Source: Seiridium cupressi (taxonomy: Eukaryota; Ascomycota; Sordariomycetes; Amphisphaeriales; Sporocadaceae). From it: a DNA stretch of 64,000 nucleotides. Positions 37,488-49,672 of the stretch are shown here, one piece after another. The position numbers were made by a program, and so were the translations under genes. The DNA lies in contig JARVKI010000049.1 in NCBI GenBank assembly GCA_036674765.1, positions 62,001 to 126,000 of the forward strand, given 5' to 3'. Within the stretch, counting starts at the first letter, position 1; the number at the start of each line of letters is the position of its first letter. Below the pieces are notes generated by a model. That model did no database searches. It was not told where the DNA came from and saw nothing but the letters and a program-made list of their open reading frames with translations.

Positions 37488-38120
37488 GAAATCATTTCTC
37501 CAAGGTTAAAAAAACATTGCGGGGAAAAAACTTTGGCAGCTCGTATACGTCTGATATGAGGTGGTTGTTATTATAGAAGATGAGCGATGAGAAAGGATAG
37601 AGGAGTGTTATAGAAATCCAGTTGTACTTTACCACCCAGGCCATGCTGCCTATTGATTGAAGCCAAACGCATGTTAACAATTGAGAGGCCGCTATGATGA
37701 AAGCATCAATTGCCCCCCAACTGGAGTGTCCATGCCATCTAGGAGCAATGTTCGGACCTAAGCCACGTCGCTTCAAGCCTGAAGTCGACCGGAGTTTGGC
37801 CTAAGCTTGGCTTCTAATAAATATGCCATACAATATAATTAGTTAGTCACAGTAGTCGCTTTATTTAATAAGGTCCATATCTTCAACATCATTAGATAAT
37901 ACTATTAACTGCTCGTTGTACCGGATGTTGCTTATTATTAGATTAGAAGTTAGTGGAACCAAGACTTTTTTAAAGTGTCCGAAGAAAAGGATGAAAGAAA
38001 AGAAGAAAGGAGAGAAAGTAGAGAAGGAAAAGAGAGAAGGAAAAAAAGACCTACGCTTTATCTGGCCGTCCGGGCGGCATTTTGGTTCACCACTCTTGTC
38101 GAAGCAGCAGCGAGATTAAA

Positions 38121-38269
38121 CCAAGTCCACGTTTTACGCGGTGTGCCTGAGGGAGCTGGTGAGTTGTGTGGAACGCATCTAACCAACCCGTGGAGATAGG
38201 AACGCTAATTTGTGCCTGGGTAGTCCCATCAACCACAAACCAACCCGACGCTTTACGTGGTGTGCCTGG
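38121..38269 (+). repeat. Imperfect direct repeat, about 28 bp, 119 bp apart
   Basis: Copies at about 38,121-38,149 and 38,241-38,268 share the core TTTACG(C/T)GGTGTGCCTG and similar left flanks rich in CCAA. They lie in an AT-rich relic region and could be parts of a decayed element. Confidence 0.5.
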
Positions 38270-39723
38270 CAGTCTCTCAACTAGCTTCTCCAGCCTGCTT
38301 GTACATCCTCCATCGAACACCACACAACATATTGGTTTTCACCCATGTTGCGTGCTCATTAGTCTCTATTCTTAGAGACGGTCCTCCTTAGCCTTTCTCA
38401 ACCTACGTAACAAACAGCTTTTCCTCTTTGGTTTGGCCAACTATCAGTCCCCTATAATCTACGCCAGCCCTTCAACCATCCTTCTACTCCAGCGCCGGCG
38501 TCGGCCACAGCACACCATGGATTCGGTCTTGGTTATGAGCTGCGCGCGCTGCTAGAGGCAAAGCCTAAGAATAAAGTTAGTGGAGGCTATAATTATTGAA
38601 TAAAAATTGGAAATCAGGGGAGCAACTAAAGGAGAGCTGCTCTCCTGATGGGCTCCTCCAGTATTTGAAATGGAGACTGGAAACGATGATTACTGTGCAC
38701 ATGGGACAGTGTTGGGTATTAATGATTCTTATTAGGCAGGCTTATTATGAGGATAGTAATCAAATTGATTGTTTGAATGTCGGTCATGTCCTTGTGTGAC
38801 TGCGACCCAGGCGTTGCATTTTGCCTCCTAGCAATAGCAAGACAGATTTTCTCCTCCTTCAACGTACTCTAGCGCCCGCCATCCTTGCGGTCTAACTAGT
38901 GCTTGCGCAACTGACGTCCATACCAGGCCAGATACCGGACCACCCACCAGCTGTAAGCCAGCCAGTAAGCTGATTGAGCTCGTACAACCTCACTGTAATA
39001 GGGCCACTTCATCGGCCAAGTGACTATGCTCATCCGTCTCGGGAAAGTAGAGAGGCTGGAATGAGTCGGAAACGGCCATGATTAAACTGACGAGGTAAAA
39101 TGTGACATGTGACGGAGGAATGATTGTACTGCAACAGTGCGGGCCCGTGTAGCTTTTGATTATAACGTAAGTGAGAAGAAATTCCAACCTTGCCAACCAT
39201 GCAAAGGAGAGAAATAAGATTGCGTCGGCAGTGGAATCCTTCCATGTCGGCCTCTTATAAATGGCACATGACATTGTGGCGTCGTGAATTCCTTTGAGGT
39301 ATCGAAGCTGCTGGAAAGGCGTTCAATTAGACAGAGTCAGTCACGAGCCTAAAGCCGGCGGTAAATGGGTTAGCACCACGAAAGCAGGGCAATGGAACGC
39401 GGTTGGTGTGCTCACTCTTATCTTTCTATCGGAAGAGCTTCTTGGTTGTGTGTGTGATAGGAGGGAAGTTCCAGTACACGGCCTGTGTGTGTGCATGTGC
39501 GTTGTGAGGTGCGATGGAAGAGGTGTTCTCGTTCATAGCTAGCAGTGTCGGCATGGTATCTGTTAAATAATTTTACGTGTCCTTAGGCAGCAACATGAAT
39601 TCAATTTTGAGAGGTTTGTTAAAGAGCAGTTTAGTAAGTGAGTGGATTATTATATCACTCTTGTACCTTAAACTTGGTTCCATTCAGATAAAAGAGAGGG
39701 AGCATTGCGACCTCGGATCAGGT

Positions 39724-39809
39724 TAGCGCTAATAGGACTCGAACCTAACACAATAGGTACTTATCCTTTCCGTTACAAGCAGGCACCGTACCATCTCATT
39801 CTAGTCTAC
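39724..39809 (-). other. tRNA-like fragment with perfect B box
   Basis: GGTTCGAGTCC (minus strand, 39745-39735) matches the RNA polymerase III B box and sits in a T-arm-like context (TTAGG, loop, CCTAT). The upstream part (GTGCCTGCTTGTAACGG) resembles a D-arm/anticodon region. The acceptor stem does not pair and the anticodon stem is broken. I regard it as a degenerate tRNA or tRNA-derived repeat, not a functional tRNA gene. Confidence 0.3.
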
Positions 39810-41914
39810 TTAAATGCCGGGCGCGAACAAGCCACTTCGAAGGTACCGTATGTAGAATGTCTTGCAATTTGACAATTGAGCCTGAGTAACAGCGGTATCG
39901 ATACTAGCTTGTGGGCGGAGGTCTATCATGTTCAATAAAGGAAGAGCTTCGCGTTACAGTCATAGGAGAGGGCAACACCGTCTGCAAACTACGATTGGAC
40001 AGAAGGCAGGTTCAGCCAATGAGGTTGCAGACATAAGACGTTGACCTATCGCCCACTTGGTACGCTGACCGAGAGGATGGGATGGATGGTTTGTGTTGCT
40101 GCTGAGACTAAAGGCAGTTCGAACCCCAGAAACGGGACCATCCGTTGCGCGGCGCGCAGTTCCGCTGTCACCTGTCCAGCTTGACTTTATTGCTGGGTCT
40201 GACGCTCTCCGGGATGCCTCCTCTCATTCGTATGGAAGCCGCACACCCTCACACAAACTTGGGCGCTTAGAACGCAGTCTTTTCCGAACAATCTGTCTGA
40301 GTGGTTGGGAGTGGTACATTTCTGCCAACCTTTGACATATAGTACAGGTGGGTTCCTAGTCTATATCCCATACAGGGATTGGCACTAGGGCCTTATTGCG
40401 AGCACTTATTTCCCCGACAAGATACCAGAATCCTTCGTTTGTGCCTGGGATTCATTTTGCAGGTCTCTATGGTCAATAGGAACGAGCGATGCTCTGGGTC
40501 AACTTATGCTTAAACCTTTTTGGCTGGCGACTAGGCGGGAGGATTTGAGTTTTGCTTTCCCCCTGCTTCCGCGTTAGCCTTCGCCGCAAGCCTCCTTGAA
40601 CGCGGCGAGCTGATGACAGGAGAGGCCGAGGTGGCAAGGCAGGTATCGGGCAGTAGGCGGAGTAACGGGCATTGCACGGGCAAGCTTCACCGAAAGCTCC
40701 ATCCAAAGCACCCGCGACCTGTTTTGGGGGAGGAGGTTACGGATGTGCACGTAATTGGTCTGCTTGGGTGTATACTTGCATGGATGTACTTGATGAGTGG
40801 GTACACAGAGGGGATTCAGGTGAAACTGCATGAAAACTAGTTGCTGTCTGATGGAGGAGACGGAATAGAACAGCACAGTAAATGCCACTGTATGCTGTGA
40901 GACGGAGCAAGGCATGGCTTGAGGGATGTGTATAAATTATTGAGTACTTTTGGGTCGAAATAGAGTGATGATTGCAAGCCCTCGTCTTTTTCGCTGTTTA
41001 CATTGTACTCTAGATTCCTTTTGTGTAGCGGATGACCACCCTACGGGTGCAGCTGACGGCATAAATGACAAGACATGCATTCGTTAGTTGTTGCCGGTGC
41101 TAGGAAATACGCTCCGTTGTGGGACTTTTGAGGCTCAGAAGACAACAGGAGGTCTATTTGCGGGACTGACATTGCGCACTTGCCGTTAGATATATATTTA
41201 GGGCGCTTCTCTCGCCGACGATGGATTCGCAGCGCGAGCACCTTGAAATCATGCGAGCTGTTTACTCGAGAGGATCGGAGGGTTGTGGGAGACCAGGGGG
41301 CCTATTCCGTCCAGGTTTCAACGAATGCACGGAGCGCACGTATACACCCGGACTGTAGGCAATTAGAAAACCAAATCGACCGTCGTAGTAAGAATGATTC
41401 CGCCGAAATGCAGTAGTTGTATAGGAATGTCACGACGGAGGGGAGTGGCGATTGCAGCATCAACATACTGAGTAGTGCAAGCCAACTTAGTCGTTGAGTA
41501 TTGAGTCTGCGCTATTGAATAAGGTGCTTTAAAACTGTGTGTAATATATGTACCTACATACCTCACGCGCGAGTCGAGGCCTAGCCAAGTTTGCTGCGGA
41601 TGACGACAGTCGTTGAGCCTGCAAGATTGTGGATGATTTCATCTGGATCCTACGCAGAGTGCGTGCCCGCATGGCCCCCAGAACCAGCGTCTCTTGTCTG
41701 GCACTCCCGCTTCCATGAGGGCATTCAGCGCAGAATATTGTCTATGGCGAATGCACAGGCCAAGGGATTGGATTTCCCAAGGCACCTGACGATCGGTCAG
41801 TCCTAGGAGTTGATGTTTCGGAATCCCCAGCCCCACTGAGATGGCTGCTAGGTCGCTCTAGATTAGTGTTGGCCCGCAGCCTTTGCACTGGACCACCTGG
41901 CACAGGGCGGGCCC

Positions 41915-41935
41915 CAGCACAGCACAGCACAGCAC
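41915..41935 (+). repeat. CAGCA pentanucleotide repeat
   Basis: Four head-to-tail copies of CAGCA in the upstream region of the F-box/WD40 gene. Confidence 0.85.
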
Positions 41936-42597
41936 GACAGCGACTGGGCTGCCCGAACCGACCTTACCCCATCCTACTCTGACGCTTCCTGCTTCTCATT
42001 CGACAAAAGCAAGCCAGTCGCATTGTTCTCCCCCGTTCAATCCTCCATTCTTTTCGAGTTTCGCCTTTTCGCTAATCTCGACGACGCTTCCATAGGGGTT
42101 GGGCATCTGGACTGCGGTGCATTTACTTTTTTCTGGTTTTTTTTTTTGTTTTTTTGGAGCAACCCTCCTCTTGAGGGACTGATTCGAGTTTTCCTTAGGC
42201 ACATCTGACTCTTGAACCCCCCAAGGGTCAATGCCTCGAAGCCATTCCCGACCGCCGCTCACTCAGACGCCGTGATCTTACCGCCGACGCCGCTGACAGC
42301 CATCTGGAGGTATGAAGCCCGCTGTGTCACGCAACTCTTGTCTCACGAGTGAACCTGGCTACCCGCACCATTGTGTGGCGCAAGTGCGTACCGAGCAGTC
42401 GCTTTATGGAATGCAGTAGTTGCAACAGCAACACCGGTGTTCGTCTGATCTTGAGCGGCCACTGATCCTCGTATAGTAAGGCTTCGCACTACGATATTCA
42501 ACAGCGCCTGTAAATACTTGGACTGTTTATGTAACCACACCAGCAGCACCGTCCCATCTCGACCCAAGTCGCTTCAGCATCGCAGAGACGGCCGAGT

Positions 42598-44700
42598 ATG
42601 GCTGGCTACAGCCGCCCGTTGAGTTTCTCGGAGAGAAGGGGAAGCATAATGGGTGAGGATATGACTCTCAATACGAGTAACGCGCCTATCAATCACAGGA
42701 TGGATAAGATGGCACAACCAAGGCCGAGAGGGCCACCGACTCCTAGTATGAGCACGCCGGCACCAGACTTCGACCAGCAGTTGACCGGTTCTCCACCACC
42801 GCCGCCAACACCAGCTGCGTCCCCTGGCCCCTCTCATCCCCAAGCCGACTGGAGCGAGGCTGCCGAGGACGAGGACTTCTTCCTGGCTCATGTTCGGCAA
42901 CACTTCCAGACTTGCTCTGGGCCGCAAAGGAACCGACTTCTTGCGGACCTGCTGAACATGTGCACAACTCAACAACTTAGCTTTGTGCATCAATTTGTGA
43001 GCCCGCTGCTCAAGAAGGACCCCTTTACCAGTTTGCCGGACGAACTCTGCCTGCGGATATTGTCCTTCATCGACGACCCTCAGGTGTTGGCACGAGCTTC
43101 CCAGGTCTCGCGGAGATGGCGCGATCTTCTAAGCGACGATGTTACGTGGAAGAACTTGTGCGTCAAGCATGATTACGGGCGTAGGTTGTCCGAAGTATAC
43201 TACGGTGTTCCAAGCTATGCGTCTGCTCGACCTAGCGCCCATCCACTATCTGATTCCGATCAGCCGAATCATAGCTTCCCTGGAGCCTACCCGGTCGCAC
43301 CGCCCATGCACCAAGCCTCGCGAAGTTTCGACGGCTCGAATCGGCCTACACTTCGATCGTACAAATCTCATTTCAAGCAAAGATACCTGGTAGAGTCGGC
43401 GTGGCGTACGGGTGGTCGCAATACCATTAGGACGATCACTCAGGACGGACGGGTGGTGACTAGTTTGCATTTGACTCCGAAATACATTGTTGTGGCTCTT
43501 GATAATGCCAGGATCCACATCTTTGACCGGGAGGGAAATGCATTGCGAACTTTGCAGGGTCATGTTATGGGCGTGTGGGCCATGGTTCCCTGGGAGGACG
43601 TGCTGGTTAGCGGTGGCTGTGACCGCGATGTCCGCGTCTGGGACATGGTCACTGGTGCTTGTCTCCATACTCTGCGGGGCCACACCTCGACAGTGCGGTG
43701 CTTGAAGATGTCCGATGCCAACACGGCGATTTCCGGTTCGAGGGATACCACTCTTCGAGTTTGGGATATCCGGACGGGGGTTTGCCGGAACGTTCTGGTT
43801 GGCCATCAGGCTAGTGTACGATGCCTTGAGATCAAAGGGGACATCGTGGTCTCTGGAAGCTACGACGCAACGGCCAAGATTTGGAGTATATCTGAGGGCA
43901 GGTGTTTGCATACGCTCACTGGACACTTCAGCCAAATCTACGCGATTGCTTTTGACGGCCAAAGAGTTGTCACGGGCTCTCTCGATACCAGTGTTCGTGT
44001 CTGGGATGCAAACACGGGCGAGCCCGTCGCCGTACTGCAGGGTCACACTTCGTTAGTCGGTCAATTGCAACTACGTGGCAATACTCTTGTTACAGGTGGT
44101 TCAGACGGCTCGGTCAGGGTCTGGTCGTTGGAGAAGATGTGCCCGATACATCGACTTGCCGCTCACGATAACAGCGTTACGAGCTTGCAGTTTGATGATA
44201 CACGGGTAGTGAGCGGTGGCAGCGATGGACGAGTCAAAATTTGGGATGTCAAGACGGGTCATCTCGTGCGAGAGCTGATAACCGGTATGCTCACATGTAC
44301 CCTACTACCGTTCTGAAGATTGACCGAAAAGCAGCTGAATCTGTCTGGCGTGTCGTCTTCGAAGACGAAAAGTGCGTCGCAGTAGCCAATCGGGGCAACC
44401 GTGTGATGATGGAGGTAAGCTCTGCCCTTGAAACCCGGCACTGATTTAGTCTGACATGGAAAATCAAAGGTCTGGTCGTTTTCACCTCCCGAAGACGCGT
44501 ACTCTGAGCGGCCAGTGTCCTTCCCGCAAGCTGCAGAGAAGACGTCCCTACGCCCCCTGAACGTAGACTATCGGCGGTCTACTTTGGGACTGCCGAGCAT
44601 TACACCAAATGAAGATCAAGATGTCGACATGAGAGATGCCGGGCCGTCAACTGCCCCTTCCCACAACACGACGTTCTTCCATGATGATGAAGATCACTAG
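42598..44700 (+). CDS. F-box/WD40 protein, Cdc4/Fbw7-like SCF substrate receptor
   Basis: F-box/WD40 proteins bind Skp1 through the F-box and phosphorylated substrates through the propeller, directing SCF ubiquitin ligases. Three exons, 42598-44284, 44335-44414 and 44470-44700, give 665 aa. The N-terminus is Pro/Ser-rich (about 1-90). A helical dimerisation-like stretch precedes the F-box (DPFTSLPDELCLRILSFIDD, from about 141). A WD40 propeller of about seven to eight repeats follows, from about 280 to 590, with many GH...WD units (LRGHTSTVRC; VWDIRTG; ISGSRDTTLRVWD). The last two exons supply the closing blade (VVFEDEKCVAVANRG...MEVWSFSP) and an acidic tail ending in Asp/Glu/His. The overall order matches Cdc4/Fbw7, though other F-box/WD40 classes are possible. 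Confidence 0.9.
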
Positions 44701-45462
44701 TTCATCTATCATGCCCATATTGACCTCAAGCAAGCCCTACGCCCCCTTGTGACATGGCGAAAACACAGCAAGGCTACAGGGACTGAGTACTGGCATACTA
44801 CAGGACCTCAATATCTCTCTCATATTGAGAGTAATAAATTTAACACAAATTGCATGGCTAGGCGTTGGCAACATACAAGATTGCATTCTTGGAGCATCAT
44901 AGGCCGGGTTGACTTAACATATAGAAGTAACGGCGAAGCTGGGCTGGACACTAGGCGCCAGGGTGGTCAAGGGATATCCGACCTCTTATGTGAATATGCT
45001 GGAATGCTTTGAGGACTGCTAGCGTCTGTTTAATGGTACCGGAACTTCAGAATTTGAAATTCGATTTAGCACTCTGATTATCTGTGGTGCCTGATTCTTC
45101 CCTTTTTTCCGCGTGGTGGTTTATGCATTCATTTGCATGCCTGATAGAACGCTTGGCCCGCGTGAAGTGGCCATGATTCGGAAATGCATGCCTTAGATTA
45201 GCTAGAGGGTATATATCATACACTGCTTCATTATTTGCTCATCCTGTGCTTGACATAAAAGGACATAAAAGGCTCGTGATCATACAATATTGGAGTACAC
45301 AGATCCACTGATCGTTAGTTCCGACTTGTGACATCCTCAGGGGGTTCCACTTCTGGAATCGGTCTTCGGCAGAATTCCAACAGGTAGAAGCACTTGACAC
45401 AGAGACAACTACTCTATGATCCGTGTCAGTCCTTCGAAGTCATACGCCATGGAAATCCAATC
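44701..45462. other. Convergent 3' intergenic region
   Basis: About 760 bp between the F-box gene and the ZIP transporter gene. No coding sequence or structured RNA seen. Confidence 0.55.
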
Positions 45463-46853
45463 TTAGTGGTGGTGGCCGAACTGTGTCAGTAAAGGTAACA
45501 GCATCCCGACCACGGTTGCGATAGTATCCCTCATTTGTGGTCTAGCCTGTTTCCTTTGGCCCAACGTCGGGCTGTCTGCGTAGCCATTTGTGGTTGGCAC
45601 ATCGTGGGATGAGCCCGTATCGCCCTCCTGCATAGCATGCATGGCGACATATCTGCGCATAGACTGTTAATTCCGAGTGCTGACAGTGGAGAGAAGCGGA
45701 GGGTGAACCTACAAGAACGTCCCGGCGGAAAACAACAACAGCATGCCAGTCCACCATTGATTCCACTCGCCACCCTCGCCTCCATCCCCCCCTCCTCCCA
45801 GAAGGTTTACTAGGATGAAGGTAGCCCATGCGCCAAAAGGCGATGCAAGACTAAACACGATCAAATGCCCTCTCGCCCCTCGTTTGGAAAGCCCCTGTTT
45901 CAGGAGGACTGATGTCAATCCGAAGGCAGCTGGCGCCTTGTGTACCATGATGGCAATAAAGACGATAAAGCCCAACTTCATGTCCGAGCCCGCAGCAGAG
46001 GCCCCCATGGCGATACCGTCGGCGGCAGCGTGGATGACTAGTCCTGTGGTGGTGGCCAAACTCCTCGACTGTTTGGGTGTTGGTGTTAAACTGCCTAGGA
46101 AACCTTCGCTCTCCTCCTCATCGCCTGGCAGATTCGAAGCACCTAGGTTACTTAGACTGATGTGCCGCGGCGCCGGAGGGGGCGTGAAGTTGTCGGAGGC
46201 ATGGCGTGGCAGGCGATCGATAAGAAACATGAGCACGAAGCCGAGTATCAGAGAGAGTCCGACATAAAAGGTGGGCACAGCTTCGGGGGGTTCTGGCGAG
46301 TGCTCTGAAGGCGTATTCGTCGGTGGATCTTCTTCCCTTGGCTGACCAACTGCAGCGGTGCTACTGGTGATGGTGTCGATGTCCGGGAGAATGACCGGTA
46401 GCGTCTGCTTGAGCGGTTCGTTGTCCTCCCTGGGATCAATCATGTGAGTACCTGCTTGGCCTCTTTCCCAGTGCGCCAAGCTACCCGATCCCGTAGATAA
46501 TACATCTCTCCGGACTCCTCCATGGACGTGGCCTGTTGCCAATGAAGCTTCGGATATGGCCGATACCCCCTCGGGAATGATGACTATAAGTGAAGTGCCG
46601 ACTAGTATGCCTATTCCTATACTCGATATAAGGCGAAGTTGCGATTGCGACAGGGACATGGACAGAGGAAGGGCGCCTGCTAGGAAGGAGCTGTTCCGAC
46701 GTCAGTTTCGTGATCGGGTCGGCTTTGGTAGGGGGACTGCATACGCTAATGCCATCACAGCCTGCAGCACTTTGGGTTAGCATTATGGCCATGGAACGGT
46801 GGATTGGTAGGTAGACGGACCGTCAAGGCGAGTAACAGGACTACTCCTGCCAT
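45463..46853 (-). CDS. ZIP-family metal transporter (SLC39A9-like)
   Basis: ZIP proteins move zinc or related metals into the cytosol from outside or from organelles. Four exons, 46853-46821, 46761-46745, 46690-45713 and 45652-45463, give 405 aa. Exon 2 is a 17-nt microexon. Splicing it rebuilds the first membrane segment (MAGVVLLLALTAVMALASFL), then AGALPLSMSLSQSQLRL. The metal-site helices are HAAADGIAMGAS (His at about 237) and MVHKAPAAFGL (His at about 267). A long hydrophilic loop rich in Pro, Ser and Glu (about 65-160) holds a few His residues. Several more hydrophobic helices follow, and the C-terminus ends in three His. The string IGIGILVGTSLIVIIPEG is typical of the ZIP9 subgroup, which is found at Golgi and plasma membranes. 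Confidence 0.92.
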
Positions 46854-47468
46854 GGTGGCTTCTTTGTTGGCGATAGCTGTCAAGAGGTGCTTGCTTGCCA
46901 GGGCAGCATCAGGGAGGTGCCAAATGAAGAAACAACAAAGCTGAAGGCCGACTATCCAATTCGAAGAGGGGAGCGGCCTTTCACAACAATCATCTACAGC
47001 TCGTCGATGTTGGGACCTGTCGATAGGCACGGCGACTTTGGCGCCTCTCAAATCCAGAAGTTGTTCATTAACCTAGCACAGAGCGTGCATCGAATCATCC
47101 CTGCCACCTTTCAGCTCGCGCACTCACGTCACTCCCGATTGCTGCAAGGGGGCCGGCTGAGCGGGTCCTAAAACGTTCGAGCTAGAGAAAGTACGTACCT
47201 TACATTAAGTCACCTCAGTGGTCTGTGCTGGACCTGGGTCTAGAGACGCGCTCAGGAACCTCTAACTAGCGGCGCGGTTGAGGCATCGCGTTGATTGATT
47301 ATCTACGCTGCCTCCCACTTCAAACCTTTGTCCCCCCACTTTCTATCGACGAGTTATCAGGCTCAACTGGTTACTGATCTGGCAAGCTTCTCAGTGATCC
47401 GGTTCCCAGCCTGCTTTATCTCATCTCTGCAAATTCACCAGAGCCGCCAACGAGGCTGACTGCGCACC
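46854..47468. promoter_or_regulatory. Shared upstream region of the ZIP gene and hat1
   Basis: 615 bp between divergent start codons. No clear TATA box. Small ORFs within it lack support. Confidence 0.4.
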
Positions 47469-49104
47469 ATGTCGGTTGAAGAGGAGTGTATGCGACATCT
47501 CGAATACGTATGCGCATGACTTTGACAGATATGCTGACCATGTTTCAGGGACCGCCGACGCCAATGAGGCACTCACTATTTCCCTGGTGAAGCACAGCGA
47601 CTCGGGATTAAAGAGAATCGAGTCCTTCAGCCCCAAGTTTACATATGCTATCTTCGGCGAGGAAGAGCGAATCTTTGGCTACAAGGGCTTGAAGATCAAC
47701 CTCCAGTTCAATGCAAACGACATGCGACCGAATGCATCCGTCACATGGAACAAAAAATTTCAGACAGTTAGCGAGGTGGAAGCGTTCGACGTTGTTGAGA
47801 CTCTAAAGGAGTTCCTGCCTGGAGGTGTGTCGCATTCATCGCCTTGAATCCATAGCTTGCGCTAACATGGCGCAGTCGCCTTCCAGAAGAAGGGGGAATA
47901 CGAACTCGCCGCCAAGTCAATACCAAAGAGCTGGACACCACCAGGCGAATTAATCAAGACGTTTGAGCGGGGCAGCGAAACCTATGGCGTGTGGAAGGGA
48001 AGCTTGGCAGACCATGCTGTGAAGCAACTAGTCAACCGGATCCAAATCCTCGTTCTACTCTACATTGAGGGTGGCTCATACATTGGCAAGGACGCAGATG
48101 GTAAAGACGAACCCGACTATTCCCTAGCCCGATGGAACGTCTATTTCTTGTACAAGAGGCGGGTGAACGAGGCCGGCCGAATCGAATACATCTTCCACGG
48201 GTACTCGACAGTCTATAACTTCTGGCTTTTCGAGCCTTTGACACCCCCCTCGTCACCACCTAAGCTTATCGAGCCCAGGGCGGATGATTCATGGGAATTA
48301 CCCCATGGCGACTTGCCATACACAGAGATCCCCCATCGAGCACGGATATCGCAATTCGTAATCCTTCCTCCCTACCAGGGCCAAGGCTGCGGTGCAATGC
48401 TGTATAATACGATATTCGAAACCCAGCTCACCGATCCCACCACTAAGGAAGTTACAGTGGAGGACCCCAACGAAGCTTTCGACCTCCTTCGCGATCTCTG
48501 CGACATGAAATATCTTCGTGCGAACGTCGCCGAGTTTGATGAGCTAACCGTCACCCCCGACATTTCCGTCCCACAGAAGGGCGGTGTACTACACCACAAC
48601 CTCCAGGTCACACATGCGAACAGTGCCACCTCACCCAAAGCAATTGTCGACATAGAGGCTCTCGATGCTATTCGTGCCAAGGTGAAAATCGCCCCACGGC
48701 AATTCCATCGTCTGGTTGAGATGCACCTGATGTCCAAATTGCCGCCTTCTGTCCGGCCGGTTCCCGAGTCCTCTGAGGAAACCATGGGGCCTCCCAAGAC
48801 CAGCAAGCCGTCGGCAGCGGACCAGAACGTGTACACCTTGTGGCGCCTCTTGTTGAAGCAGCGCCTCTACCGACGCAACGCTGGGATCCTTGCCGAATTC
48901 GAGATTACAGAGCGCATTATCAAGTTGAATGAAACTTTGGAGAACGTGGAGTGGGAATACGCACGGATTCTTGAGAGGCTGAATGCTCCAAAACCGTACG
49001 CAGAGAATGGCGAGGAGGCTGTCAACGGAAAGGGCAAGAGAAAAGCGGACACCGAGGAGAATGGCGGGCCTTCTAGCAAGAAGGCTAGAGTGGAGGGTGC
49101 CTGA
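47469..49104 (+). CDS. hat1: Type B histone acetyltransferase Hat1
   Basis: Hat1 acetylates newly made histone H4 (Lys5 and Lys12), usually with the WD40 partner Hat2, before deposition on DNA. Three exons, 47469-47487, 47549-47824 and 47876-49104, give 507 aa. The first exon encodes MSVEEE plus the first base of a Trp codon, and the joined text EEWTADANEAL matches the family start. The N-terminal domain contains FSPKFTYAIFGEEERIFGYKGL. The GNAT acetyl-CoA loop QGQGCG is at about 266-271, after RISQFVILPPY. The C-terminal helical domain is followed by a Lys-rich tail (KGKRKADTEENGGPSSKKAR) that resembles a nuclear localisation signal. Introns are 61 and 51 bp with good branch sites. Confidence 0.95.
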
Positions 49105-49672
49105 GATGGCCTTGCGGCCGTTATAAGTTGTGCCACTTGCGAGTTTCATCCGACCATGGAATGATGGCTGAGGAAAATCGGGGACGGGAAGGTGCGCACT
49201 GGTTGATGTTTAGTTGTCGCCAGGACACCGAGGGCTGCATCACAGATCGGTTGTCCCTATCGTTGGAGGATGGCGGGGATTTTCTGGCTTAGAGGCCAAG
49301 CTAGCTGTACTCATACTTTCGGATCAGCACCGACAAAACATACCCTTTTCTTCCATACGAGCGAATGAGGTCTCGCAACACAATGAAGTCGTATTAACTG
49401 CGACATAACGCTGTGGCAGTTTCGCGGACAGTTGACGTCGGATTTCCGTGATTTTAAGTCGACCATTAAACCGTTCGGTTATTGGACACATGATTTCGGG
49501 AACTCGAGACACGGCGTAGGATAATATCTACAACTTCAGCTTCTGTCAATGACTTTGACCAAACCGTGTTGTAGATCTCTGGCTCACGGGCGCAACGCAA
49601 GACATGAATGCACGATCAGAGATAAGATAATTTCCAAACCCATTGGAACGACATTCTATACCGACTTTTCTC
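49105..49672. other. Convergent 3' intergenic region
   Basis: About 570 bp between hat1 and the P5C reductase gene. Nothing supported beyond 3' UTRs. Confidence 0.55.

Larger units (their letters stand above)
37488..42597. other. 5.1-kb gene-poor region with AT-rich patches
   Basis: No splice-supported gene found on either strand. AT-rich patches occur at about 37,800-37,970, 38,560-38,780 and 39,570-39,680, suggesting mutated repeat remnants. The final 500-700 bp is CT-rich and probably contains the promoter and leader of the F-box gene. Confidence 0.5.

Noticed and set aside
40093..40140. Possible second tRNA B box (GGTTCGAAC on the minus strand)
   Set aside because: Only part of the consensus is present and no tRNA-like arms flank it.
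43246..44046. 266-codon minus-strand ORF
   Set aside because: It is antisense to the WD40 propeller of the F-box protein, and repeat-driven codon patterns keep it open.
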